From positions 124,001 to 188,000 of the forward strand of contig CAKORJ010000002.1 of NCBI GenBank assembly GCA_934101575.1: a stretch of DNA of 64,000 nucleotides. Direction: 5' to 3'. This stretch comes from an uncultured Bacilli bacterium. GTDB taxonomy: Bacteria; Bacillota_I; Bacilli_A; RF39; UBA660. Below the pieces are notes generated by a model. The model saw only the letters and a program-made list of their open reading frames with translations, had not been told where the DNA came from and did no database searches. Position numbers and translations under genes: made by a program. This document shows, piece by piece, positions 52,083 to 59,667 of the stretch (position 1 is the stretch's first letter; every line of letters starts with the position of its first letter).

Positions 52083-52560
52083 TAGAGGAACTTTTGGTAG
52101 TTATGAAGATACTTATAAGAATTTAGCTACTAAAGCAGCTAAAGAAGTCGAGAGTGAAATGATAGGACCTTTAAAGGAATATTTGGATATTCAATCTGCT
52201 TCCAAAGATAGTTTAAGAACTATTAATGGTGATTCTAGTTCATATTCTACTTATGTTGCGCCGGGTTTTGCTAATAATGATACTATTAGTGATTATAGTA
52301 GTAGTAGTAATACTTATGGAGGTTCTGAAGGGCAATCTAGAGGTTATCAAAGAGTTTTGACTAAACCTAATTCTCATGATACTTATATTCCAAGAAATGA
52401 TGATATTACTAATAATGGATATTATCATGGTGGGTATTCTGGAGGCATTGGGGATAGTCAAAGTGGTTCTACTCAGACATTAGTTCTTATATATACTGCT
52501 ATACTTGTTGTACTTGTTATTACAATTAGTTTAGTAGTTATGAAATATCTTAGTTTATAG
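52075..52560 (+). CDS. unrecognised tail-anchored membrane protein upstream of secA
   Basis: 161 residues from ATG 52075 (MPNRGTFGSYEDTYKNLATKA) after AGGTGGTGAT. A helical N-terminus is followed by a long Ser/Gly/Tyr/Asn-rich disordered stretch (residues ~45-135; SSSSNTYGGSEGQSRG, NGYYHGGYSGGIGDSQSG) and one C-terminal membrane segment (TLVLIYTAILVVLVITISLVVM). Tail-anchored topology with a flexible cytoplasmic part suggests a scaffold or adaptor. No family recognised. Confidence 0.65.
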   Translation: MPNRGTFGSYEDTYKNLATKAAKEVESEMIGPLKEYLDIQSASKDSLRTINGDSSSYSTYVAPGFANNDTISDYSSSSNTYGGSEGQSRGYQRVLTKPNSHDTYIPRNDDITNNGYYHGGYSGGIGDSQSGSTQTLVLIYTAILVVLVITISLVVMKYLSL

Positions 52561-52561
52561 T

Positions 52562-52590
52562 ACGAGTTCTTTGTAACTCGTTTATTTTTT
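52562..52590 (+). terminator. terminator before secA
   Basis: ACGAGTT (52562-52568), CTTTGT, AACTCGT (52575-52581), then a T-rich run. Confidence 0.75.
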
Positions 52591-52672
52591 TGTAAAAACT
52601 GTGTGAAATTAAGTATTTTTCTTTTATTTTTATATATTTAATGGTAAAATATTAAGTTGAGGAGATGGTAAT

Positions 52673-55168
52673 ATGTCACTTTTTAGAAAGATGTTTGATT
52701 TTGATGAAAAGGAACTTAGAAGATTTGATAAAATTGCTGATAAGATATTGGAACTTGATGATGAATATAGTAAGTTAAGTGACGATGAACTTAAAAGTAA
52801 AACTGAGGAGTTTAAGAATAGATTAGCTAATGGAGAAGATTTTGATGATATTTTAGTTGAAGCTTTTGCTACGGCTAGAGAAGCTTGTTATCGTGTTATA
52901 AATGAAAAGCCTTATAAAGTGCAACTTATTGGTGGTCTTGCTCTTCATTATGGTAATATTGCTGAAATGAAAACAGGTGAAGGTAAGACTCTTACTTCTG
53001 TTATGCCTGCTTACCTTAATGCTTTAGAGGGACAAGGTGTTCATATTGTAACAGTTAATGAATATCTTGCTGAACGTGATTCTAAATGGATGGGTCAAAT
53101 TCATGAGTTTTTGGGACTTAGTGTAGGCCTTAATTTGAGAGATTTAAGTCCTAGTGAAAAACGTGCTGAATATGATAAAGATATTTTATATTCTACAAAT
53201 AATGAAATTGGTTTTGATTATCTTCGTGATAATATGGCTATTCGTAAGGAAGATAGGGTTCAACAACGTGGTCTTAATTATGCAATAGTGGATGAAGTGG
53301 ATTCTATTTTAATTGATGAAGCTCGTACTCCATTAATTATTTCTGGAGGATTTCTTGAAAATAAAAATTTATATATTGATGCAGATAGGTTTGCTAAGAG
53401 TTTGAATTATGATACTGATATTGTATATGATGCTAAGCTTAAGAGAAGTAATTTATCTGAGGAAGGTATGAAAAAAGCTGAAAAGTATTTTAAGGTTGAT
53501 AATTTATATGATGTTAATAATTCGACTTTGGTACATTTTATTAATCAGGCTTTACATGCTAATTATTCACAAAAAAATGATGTAGATTATGTTGTTAAGG
53601 ATGGAAAGATTGTAATTGTTGATCAATTTACTGGACGTTTAATGCCAGGACGTGCTTTTAGTGATGGCCTTCATCAAGCGATTGAGGCTAAAGAAGGTGT
53701 AGAAATTCAACAAGAAACTAAGACTCTTGCTACTATTACTTTCCAAAATTTATTTAGAATGTATAATAAACTTTCTGGGATGACTGGTACTGCTAAGACT
53801 GAAGAGGAAGAATTTAGAGAAATTTATAATATGTATGTTATTGCTATTCCTACTAACAAACCTGTTATTCGTGAGGATATGGCTGATCTTATATATGCTA
53901 GTAAAAAGTCTAAATTTAAAGCTATTATTGATGAGATTGCTGAAAGGCATGAAAAAGGTCAACCAGTATTAGTTGGTACTATTGCTATTGAAACTAGTGA
54001 GGAAATTAGTAACTTGCTTAAGAAACGTGGTATTCCTCATGAAGTGCTTAATGCTAAGAATCATGCTCGTGAAGCTGAAATTATTGCTAAAGCTGGAGAA
54101 AAGGGTTCTGTTACTATAGCGACAAATATGGCTGGGCGTGGAACAGATATTAAGCTTGGTGAAGGTGTTAAGGAACTTGGTGGTTTATGTGTTATAGGTA
54201 CTGAAAGACATGAATCTCGTCGTATTGATAACCAACTTCGTGGTCGTTCTGGACGTCAAGGAGATCCTGGATTTACACAATTTTATATTGCTATGGATGA
54301 TGAACTTATGATTCGTTTTGGGTCTGAAAAGATTAAGAATATTTTACAAAGTACTGGTATAGATGATGGTATGGTTATTAGAAGTAAAATGTTTAGTAGG
54401 TCTGTTGCTTCTGCTCAAAAACGTGTTGAAGGTAATAACTATGATATGAGAAAGTCTGTGCTTCAATATGATGATGTTATGAATAAACAAAGGGAACTTA
54501 TTTATGGAAAGAGAAATAATATTTTAGATAGTGAATCTATTCATGAAGAAATTCTTAAATCTATGTATAATCATGTTGCGGATATAATTGAGTCTCATTT
54601 AGATGATTCAGAACATTTAGGAGAAGAAGATGTTAAGGACATTATTGAATACTTTAATTCTAATCTTTTAAGAAAGAAAATTGATGAAAAATTCTTTGAG
54701 AATAAGTCTGTAGATGAAATAATTGATGGTATTACTGGACTTATTACTTCTGAATATGAAGAAAAGATAAAAGAAATTCCAGAGGAAGTTACTAATGAGT
54801 TTGAAAAGGTTATTAGTCTTAATGTAATTGATAAGTACTGGATGGAACAAATTAATACTATGGCTCATTTAAAAGAAGGTATTTTCTTAAGACAATATGC
54901 TCAAGATAATCCTTTAAGGGCTTACACTCAAGAAGGTTTTGAACTTTTTGATGATATGCTTGAAAATATTGATAAGTATGTTACTTTGTATTTGTTAAAG
55001 GCTGAAATTAGACAAAATATTGAGAGAAAAGAAGTTGTAAAAAATAAATCTACTAATGATAATGATACTACTAGAAAGGGTAGAACTGTTAAGAAAGAAA
55101 AAATTGGAAGAAATGATCCTTGTCCATGTGGCAGTGGTAAGAAATATAAACAATGTTGTGGAAAATAG
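52673..55168 (+). CDS. secA: preprotein translocase ATPase SecA
   Basis: Motor of the Sec pathway, 831 residues. Walker A MKTGEGKTLTSV near residue 100, DEVDSILIDEARTPLIISG, GTDIKLGEGV and the QLRGRSGRQGDPG motif are intact. The C-terminal zinc tail CPCGSGKKYKQCCGK is present. The final 45 nt (55124-55168, codons for PCGSGKKYKQCCGK and stop) recur twice downstream, marking this 3' end as an integration target. The protein is complete, so each event restored the gene. Confidence 0.97.
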   Translation: MSLFRKMFDFDEKELRRFDKIADKILELDDEYSKLSDDELKSKTEEFKNRLANGEDFDDILVEAFATAREACYRVINEKPYKVQLIGGLALHYGNIAEMKTGEGKTLTSVMPAYLNALEGQGVHIVTVNEYLAERDSKWMGQIHEFLGLSVGLNLRDLSPSEKRAEYDKDILYSTNNEIGFDYLRDNMAIRKEDRVQQRGLNYAIVDEVDSILIDEARTPLIISGGFLENKNLYIDADRFAKSLNYDTDIVYDAKLKRSNLSEEGMKKAEKYFKVDNLYDVNNSTLVHFINQALHANYSQKNDVDYVVKDGKIVIVDQFTGRLMPGRAFSDGLHQAIEAKEGVEIQQETKTLATITFQNLFRMYNKLSGMTGTAKTEEEEFREIYNMYVIAIPTNKPVIREDMADLIYASKKSKFKAIIDEIAERHEKGQPVLVGTIAIETSEEISNLLKKRGIPHEVLNAKNHAREAEIIAKAGEKGSVTIATNMAGRGTDIKLGEGVKELGGLCVIGTERHESRRIDNQLRGRSGRQGDPGFTQFYIAMDDELMIRFGSEKIKNILQSTGIDDGMVIRSKMFSRSVASAQKRVEGNNYDMRKSVLQYDDVMNKQRELIYGKRNNILDSESIHEEILKSMYNHVADIIESHLDDSEHLGEEDVKDIIEYFNSNLLRKKIDEKFFENKSVDEIIDGITGLITSEYEEKIKEIPEEVTNEFEKVISLNVIDKYWMEQINTMAHLKEGIFLRQYAQDNPLRAYTQEGFELFDDMLENIDKYVTLYLLKAEIRQNIERKEVVKNKSTNDNDTTRKGRTVKKEKIGRNDPCPCGSGKKYKQCCGK
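55124..55168 (+). repeat. secA 3'-end repeat, copy A (attachment-site-like)
   Basis: The last 15 codons of secA. A 35-bp core (55127-55161) is identical to 59863-59897. Against copy B the full 45 nt differs at three positions, all third codon positions. By analogy with elements that target gene 3' ends, this is the left junction. Confidence 0.85.
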
Positions 55169-55362
55169 CTTATTTTACAAGGATTTTCGAGATTTAGAAA
55201 AATTAAAGAATTGATAAAAATGGCCAATTTTTGTCCAAAAATGCAATTTTGTGTGCAAAATGTGTTCATAAATAAAAAAACTATGCACACATTTTATATA
55301 AATCCTTAATTTATAAGGATTTAAGCTATGTAAACAAAAAAGTCAGTAATTATGCTGGCTTT
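55169..55362. other. left end of secA-adjacent unit 1
   Basis: No gene. Contains TTTGTGTGCAAA (55248-55259), which recurs at 59716-59727 near the right end of the same unit; inverted AAAATGTGT/ACACATTTT (about 55257-55265 and 55287-55295); a palindrome AAATCCTTA...TAAGGATTT (55300-55322); and a terminator-like AGTCAG/CTGGCT stem with T run (55341-55364). Confidence 0.5.
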
Positions 55363-55364
55363 TT
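55341..55364 (+). terminator. terminator-like hairpin downstream of secA
   Basis: AGTCAG (55341-55346) and CTGGCT (55355-55360) with one G-U pair, then TTTT. It probably terminates secA transcription in its present setting. Confidence 0.5.
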
Positions 55365-55728
55365 AAATACTATCAAATATATTTTTTGACAATAAAAAAG
55401 AAAGTAGCCTTTTATTTTTGCAACTTCCTTTATTTAAAACATCTTTGACTTTGCCACGAAATCTTCCATATTTTTGATGTTCAACCCAATGTATTTCCAA
55501 CAGATGATCATTAACATAACAAAAACCTTTAACTTTGTACCATTCGTTTTCTTTACCACCATATTTTTTTACATAATTGTGAGCTTCCCTAAATTTGGGC
55601 GCAATATCCCCTCCTGCAAATATTGAAACTTTATAAATTTTAGTATTTGCAGGTAAGGTATACGTTCTTTTTTTATATTGATATTGAATATCATATCCAT
55701 ACTGTATACCTTCATTTAGGTAGAGCAT
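55363..55728 (-). CDS. unrecognised 121-residue protein (leftward) in unit 1
   Basis: The only leftward gene right of the origin. I start at 55728 (MLYLNEGIQYGYDIQYQYKKRTYTL) after GAGGGATT; the longer reading (adding MTKNRVFYVVFLC...) runs through a hairpin. The sequence is aromatic and basic: KIYKVSIFAGGDIAPKFREAHNYVKKYGGKENEWYKVKG, then LEIHWVEHQKYGRFRGKVKDVL. The C-terminal block recalls a small domain seen at the ends of phage head/minor-structural proteins and toxins, but I cannot name it firmly. Possibly a toxin-like or phage-derived fragment. Confidence 0.55.
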   Translation of the reverse strand: MLYLNEGIQYGYDIQYQYKKRTYTLPANTKIYKVSIFAGGDIAPKFREAHNYVKKYGGKENEWYKVKGFCYVNDHLLEIHWVEHQKYGRFRGKVKDVLNKGSCKNKRLLSFLLSKNIFDSI

Positions 55729-55756
55729 ATAATCCCTCGTTTCTAAATTTAGGCAC

Positions 55757-55786
55757 AAAAAAACCACGTAAAAAACGCGGTTTTTA
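55757..55786. terminator. bidirectional hairpin upstream of the leftward gene
   Basis: AAAAACCACGT and ACGCGGTTTTT form a stem with A/T runs on both sides. Similar GGCCAC/GACCACGT words follow at 55801-55820. Role unclear because it lies upstream of both flanking genes. Confidence 0.4.
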
Positions 55787-55905
55787 GTCAAATATAAAAA
55801 ACGGCCACAAAAAGACCACGTATAAATTATACCTAAATATTAGAATAAAGTCTATATAATAAGGCTTTTTTAATTAAATCTATTTAACTAATTATTCACA
55901 TGTGA

Positions 55906-55920
55906 TATAATGTTCTTATG
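55906..55920 (+). promoter_or_regulatory. extended -10 placed for a leaderless mRNA
   Basis: TGTGATATAAT ends at 55911 and the ATG begins at 55918, so a normal start of transcription would fall on or next to the A of the ATG. There is no purine-rich ribosome site in front of the ATG, unlike nearly all other genes here. A weak -35 (TTTAAC, 55883-55888) is 17 bp upstream. Confidence 0.55.
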
Positions 55921-57066
55921 AATGTTTATAATTATAAAGAAGTAAAAGAAAAATTTAAAAATCAATATAACATCGAAGTTCAGATAACAAGAAAGAAATT
56001 ATTTAAAATTGCAAAAGGACTATACTCGGATACAAAGAATGTTGACGAACTAGTAATTTTGTTTAAAAAATATCCTGGCTGTATACTAACATTAGAAAGC
56101 GCTTTCTATTATTATGAATTAAGTGAATATAAACCAAATAAAATAACAGTAGGAACTAGAAGAAATTTTACTAGAATTCATATGTCTAATGTGGAACAAT
56201 TTTTTTACTCCAATACAAGATTAGATGATAATTCTATACATTATATAAAGGATGGTTTAGAAGTTAATGTTTTTAGTAGAGAACGTTTATTAGTAGAATT
56301 AATTAGAAATAAAAAAAGATTTAATCAAGAATATTATAAAGAGGTATATGATAATTTTCTAAGAATTAGTGATAGTTTAGATGAAGAATTAGTTGTAAAA
56401 TATGCAAAGATGTATAGGAATAAAGAAGCTGAAAATTTTGCAAAAAAATATATTCATTATATAAGAAATGAAGATGATTATGAATATTATTTTGGACATG
56501 ACAAAAGTAAGGCTTATGAATATGGTGCTAGAACATTTTTTCATGATGAAGAGTGTGAATGTTGTAAAAATAAGACTATAGGAATAATACAAAAAATCTG
56601 TTCTAAATGTGGGTGGTGGAATTCTTATTTCAAAAATGAGGATGAAAACGAGGTAAACGAGGATAATGGGATGTCATTACAAGAATATAGAAGCCAATAT
56701 TTTGAAAAATTAGAAAAAGACCCTAATTACAATTGGGCAGAAAATAGAAATAGGACTGGTCCAATAAGGAAAATTATAAAAAAGACTATAATAGATGAGG
56801 AAAAAAATGTTTGTTCTTGTTGTGGCAGAAATTCTATTAATAGATGGTACGAACAGTGCTTTTATTGTGGGTGGATAGCTGATTATGTTCAAGAAACAGA
56901 AGAATATGATTATGGTGATAATGGTCCGAATGAATATCCTCTTTGGTGGTATAGAGAAGATTATGAAAAGTTTATTCAAATTAATCCTAATTATATTTAT
57001 AAAGATAATCCAAAGAAGTTCATTAAGTTTTTAGAAAGGGACATTGATGAATACCCAAATTTATAA
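55918..57066 (+). CDS. AbiEi-type antitoxin-like protein fused to two CPCC-type Cys-rich modules
   Basis: 382 residues. Residues 1-165 resemble AbiEi antitoxins of type IV systems: LFKIAKGLYSDTKNVDELVILFKKYPGCILTLESAFYYYELSEYKP, IHYIKDGLEVNVFSRERLLVELIRNKKRF and YYKEVYDNF. Two Cys modules follow: C213-x-C215-C216 ... C228-x2-C231-G-W, and C299-x-C301-C302 ... C314-x2-C317-G-W. Each is followed by an acidic stretch, aromatic residues and a NPNY- or DPNY-type segment, as in the Cys-rich CPCC domain. No AbiEii nucleotidyltransferase toxin is adjacent. The fusion suggests a self-contained regulator or effector, perhaps anti-phage. The family match is by eye. Translation looks leaderless. Confidence 0.65.
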   Translation: MNVYNYKEVKEKFKNQYNIEVQITRKKLFKIAKGLYSDTKNVDELVILFKKYPGCILTLESAFYYYELSEYKPNKITVGTRRNFTRIHMSNVEQFFYSNTRLDDNSIHYIKDGLEVNVFSRERLLVELIRNKKRFNQEYYKEVYDNFLRISDSLDEELVVKYAKMYRNKEAENFAKKYIHYIRNEDDYEYYFGHDKSKAYEYGARTFFHDEECECCKNKTIGIIQKICSKCGWWNSYFKNEDENEVNEDNGMSLQEYRSQYFEKLEKDPNYNWAENRNRTGPIRKIIKKTIIDEEKNVCSCCGRNSINRWYEQCFYCGWIADYVQETEEYDYGDNGPNEYPLWWYREDYEKFIQINPNYIYKDNPKKFIKFLERDIDEYPNL

Positions 57067-57070
57067 AAAT

Positions 57071-57099
57071 TTGACAAAAATGACAATTAGTGTTATTCT
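57071..57099 (+). promoter_or_regulatory. promoter of the Thr leader / thrS region
   Basis: TTGACA (57071-57076) and TATTCT (57094-57099) with a 17-bp spacer, followed by the leader-peptide ribosome site AAAGGGAGAG (57114-57123). A TATAAT also occurs at 57099-57104. Confidence 0.55.
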
Positions 57100-57129
57100 A
57101 TAATCACTTTTTGAAAGGGAGAGATTAAT

Positions 57130-57213
57130 ATGTTAAACAATCAATTAACAACTATAACTACTATAACAACAACAAAATCAATAGTTAATATTGGTTGTTT
57201 TAGCATTCTTTAA
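57130..57213 (+). CDS. Thr/Ile-rich leader peptide
   Basis: A 27-residue ORF with a strong AAAGGGAGAG site: MLNNQLTTITTITTTKSI, then VNIGCFSIL. It has seven Thr codons within nine positions (residues 7-15) and five Ile codons in all. Its make-up closely recalls the E. coli thrL attenuation leader (MKRISTTITTTI...). A terminator hairpin lies 34 nt after its stop. Ribosome stalling for lack of Thr-tRNA would be the sensing step, as in classical attenuation. That the peptide is made and regulates thrS is inference. Confidence 0.75.
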   Translation: MLNNQLTTITTITTTKSIVNIGCFSIL

Positions 57214-57246
57214 TAAATATATTATACAAATAATATTCAAGTTAAG

Positions 57247-57277
57247 AGTCTATTACAATCAATGCAATAGGCTTTTT
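57247..57277 (+). terminator. attenuator hairpin after the leader peptide
   Basis: AGTCTATT (57247-57254) pairs with AATAGGCT (57266-57273; one G-U) before TTTTT. It separates the leader peptide from the T-box promoter and thrS. Confidence 0.7.
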
Positions 57278-57307
57278 AATTTGATTAATTAAAAGTAAAA
57301 AATATGA

Positions 57308-57313
57308 TATAAT
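57308..57313 (+). promoter_or_regulatory. -10 element of the thrS T-box transcript
   Basis: TATAAT, with no strong -35. A second, internal start for the T-box RNA is therefore possible, in addition to read-through from the leader. Confidence 0.4.
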
Positions 57314-57324
57314 ATAAATAGATA

Positions 57325-57525
57325 AATACTATGATATAGGACACGATTATTAATAATTTATTTTTTAGAGAGTTATCGGTTGGTGAAAGATAATAATAAA
57401 CTTAATAATTACTACCTATTATGTTGCTCCAGAAATGGATTGCCCGAGAATATCGGTTATATAAATTAAGTAAAAGTAAGGATGGTACCGTCTTATAGAC
57501 TCCTATAACGGTATCATTCTTTTTG
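57325..57525 (+). promoter_or_regulatory. T-box riboswitch controlling thrS
   Basis: Stem I carries AGAGAG (57367-57372) and GGTTGGTGAAAG; the T-box is AAGGATGGTACCG (57478-57490). The terminator pairs ATGGTACCGT (57482-57491) with ACGGTATCAT (57508-57517), then a T-rich tail. ACT and ACC at 57411-57416 are candidate Thr specifiers. The T-box sequence departs slightly from the two others in the window (GATGG for GGTGG), consistent with separate ancestry. Confidence 0.85.
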
Positions 57526-57546
57526 TTTTTAAAGGAGGAGATTTTA

Positions 57547-57582
57547 ATGACGGAAACGGAAAGTGATACGAAATACTCCTAA
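57547..57582 (+). CDS. 11-codon ORF between the T-box and thrS
   Basis: MTETESDTKYS, placed at the best ribosome site of the region (AAAGGAGGAG, 57531-57540). Three of its 11 codons are ACG, a Thr codon that is rare in this AT-rich genome. Either it is a translated upstream ORF that tunes thrS, or it is the remnant of the original thrS start left by the deletion that removed the TGS and editing domains. Confidence 0.45.
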   Translation: MTETESDTKYS

Positions 57583-57616
57583 TCAAAAAGTGAATAATAA
57601 GAAAGAAGGTAAGAAA

Positions 57617-59152
57617 ATGACAAATGAAAAAGCAGTTCTATTGTTAGAACAAATAATAAAAGATAATTATAAAAATGTAAAATTAGATAATAAAGTATTT
57701 AATGAAGAAGAATTTTATTATGAATTTAAAATTGATGAAAAGATAAGTGAAAATGATTTTGTATATTTAGAAAAAGAAATAAATAAATTAGATAATAATT
57801 GTTTTGTTAAGCTACTTAGGATTAGTGGTGTTTACTATAATGGAGATGCTAATAATGAAATGATAGATAGAATTTCAGGAAGAGCTTTTGAAAGCAAAGA
57901 AGATTTAGATAAATTTTTAGCATTCTTAGAGGAATTAAAAGAAAGAGATCATAGAAAAATAGGAAAAGATTTAGATTTATTTTGTTTTTCTGATTATGTA
58001 GGAGCAGGGTTGCCTTTGTATACTCCAAGAGGAACTATTGTAAAAGATGAATTGCAAAAAGAAATAGAAAGAGTATGTAGAAGATATGGCTTCCAAAAAG
58101 TTAGTTGTCCATCTCTAGCAGATATTTCATTATTTGAAACTTCAGGACATGCTATGAAATTTAATGATGAGCTGTTTAGAGTAGAATCACCAAAAGGGCA
58201 CAAATATGTACTAAAACCAGTACAATGTCCACATCATACTCAAATATATGCTTCTAAACTTCGTAGTTATAGAGATTTACCAATTAGATATATGGAATCA
58301 GATAAACAATATAGAGCAGAATTACAAGGAGCAGTAGGAGGATTATCGAGAGTATATGCTATTACTGTTGAAGATGGTCATTCTTTCTGCACTCGTGAAC
58401 AAGTAAAACAAGAAGTAATGAATATGTGTAATTTAATAAAAGATTTCTATTCTAATATGGGATTATATGATGTATTCTGGGTATCATTATCAGTAAGAGA
58501 TTATGAACATCCTGGTAAATATATTGGTAGTCAAGAAGATTGGGATATTTGTGAAAATATGCTTGCAGAAATCTGTGAAGAATTAGGATTAAATGCTAAA
58601 AGATGTGAAGGGGAAGCAGCACTTTATGGCCCTAAGATTGACTTCATGTTTAAAGATGAGTTAGGAAGAGAAATACAAATACCAACAGTACAATTAGACT
58701 TTGCGATGCCTAAAAGATTTGGATTATCTTATGTAGATGAAAATGGAGAAAAACAAGTTCCAGTTATGGTACATAGAGCAGTGCTTGGTTCTTATGAAAG
58801 ATTTATAATGTTATTGCTTGAACAATTTAAGGGAGTACTTCCAATATGGTTATCTCCAGTACAAGTAAACATTATTCCGGTTAATATTAAATACCATGAT
58901 GAATATTGTAAGAAAATTTATGATTTGTTATTAAGCGACGATATTAGAGTAGAATATGATAATTCAAAAGAAAATATGGGTAAAAAGATTAGACAAAGTA
59001 ATGTTATGAAAAATCCAATTACACTTATCATAGGAGATAATGAAAGAGATAATAATTTAATTAGTTATCGTAAATATGGAAGTGAAGAAACTTATTCAAT
59101 GTCTATTGATGAATTCATAAAATTTATTAAAGAAGAAATAAGAAAAAGATAA
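57617..59152 (+). CDS. thrS: threonyl-tRNA synthetase paralogue lacking TGS and editing domains
   Basis: I start at ATG 57617 (MTNEKAVLLLEQ) after AAGAAGG; an in-frame GTG at 57563 would add 18 residues. At 511 residues it is ~130 short of normal ThrRS: the TGS domain and N2 editing domain are missing, and homology becomes clear at RISGRAFESKEDLDKFLAFLEELKERDHRKIGKDLDLF. Catalytic zinc ligands are C204, H255 and H386, and R233 of motif 2 is kept. By eye, motif-2-side residues differ from the norm: AVGGL for ALHGL, and VEDGH for QDDAH, so V251 replaces the Gln that contacts Thr in E. coli ThrRS (Q381). The C-terminal anticodon domain is complete. A-rich composition unlike core genes. Likely a second, specialised ThrRS, perhaps for drug or Thr-limitation resistance. 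Confidence 0.88.
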   Translation: MTNEKAVLLLEQIIKDNYKNVKLDNKVFNEEEFYYEFKIDEKISENDFVYLEKEINKLDNNCFVKLLRISGVYYNGDANNEMIDRISGRAFESKEDLDKFLAFLEELKERDHRKIGKDLDLFCFSDYVGAGLPLYTPRGTIVKDELQKEIERVCRRYGFQKVSCPSLADISLFETSGHAMKFNDELFRVESPKGHKYVLKPVQCPHHTQIYASKLRSYRDLPIRYMESDKQYRAELQGAVGGLSRVYAITVEDGHSFCTREQVKQEVMNMCNLIKDFYSNMGLYDVFWVSLSVRDYEHPGKYIGSQEDWDICENMLAEICEELGLNAKRCEGEAALYGPKIDFMFKDELGREIQIPTVQLDFAMPKRFGLSYVDENGEKQVPVMVHRAVLGSYERFIMLLLEQFKGVLPIWLSPVQVNIIPVNIKYHDEYCKKIYDLLLSDDIRVEYDNSKENMGKKIRQSNVMKNPITLIIGDNERDNNLISYRKYGSEETYSMSIDEFIKFIKEEIRKR

Positions 59153-59163
59153 GAGGTGTGATA

Positions 59164-59667
59164 ATGGAATATATTATTAGAAAAAAAGAGTTGAAAGATT
59201 GTGAAGATTGGATTAATGTAAATATTTCTAGTTGGAATGATAACTTGAAAGGGATAGTATCTGATAAATTGTTAGAAAATATTTCTTCTAATAAAGCTGA
59301 AAGAATAAAGAATGAAATAAAAAACTTTAAACAAGATGATTATCATTATGTATTAGAAGAAAATAAAAAAATAGTTGGCATTTTAAAAATAAAAGAATCA
59401 GAGAGAGATGATTTTATAGGATATGGAGAAGTTCAATTATTATATCTTTTATCTTCTGCTAAAGGAAAAGGTTATGGCAAGGCATTAATTAATGTCGCAT
59501 TTTCTAAATTAAAGGAAAAAGGATTTAATAAAGTTGTCATAGGATGTCTTGATGGCAATTCTTCAAATGAATTCTATAAACATTTAGCTGGGAAATTTAT
59601 AAAACAAGAAAATTGGAATATATTCGATGAATGTTATAAAGAAAATATATATTTGTATGAAATTTAA
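59164..59667 (+). CDS. GNAT-family N-acetyltransferase
   Basis: 167 residues from ATG 59164 after AGAGGTG, 11 nt beyond thrS and probably co-transcribed. The acetyl-CoA motif A is VQLLYLLSSAKGKGYGKALINVAFSKLKEKG (Q/RxxGxG/A as KGKGYG). The substrate is unknown; resistance-type GNATs and protein acetylases share this build. Placement after a ThrRS paralogue hints that both protect against the same compound, which is inference. Confidence 0.85.
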   Translation: MEYIIRKKELKDCEDWINVNISSWNDNLKGIVSDKLLENISSNKAERIKNEIKNFKQDDYHYVLEENKKIVGILKIKESERDDFIGYGEVQLLYLLSSAKGKGYGKALINVAFSKLKEKGFNKVVIGCLDGNSSNEFYKHLAGKFIKQENWNIFDECYKENIYLYEI

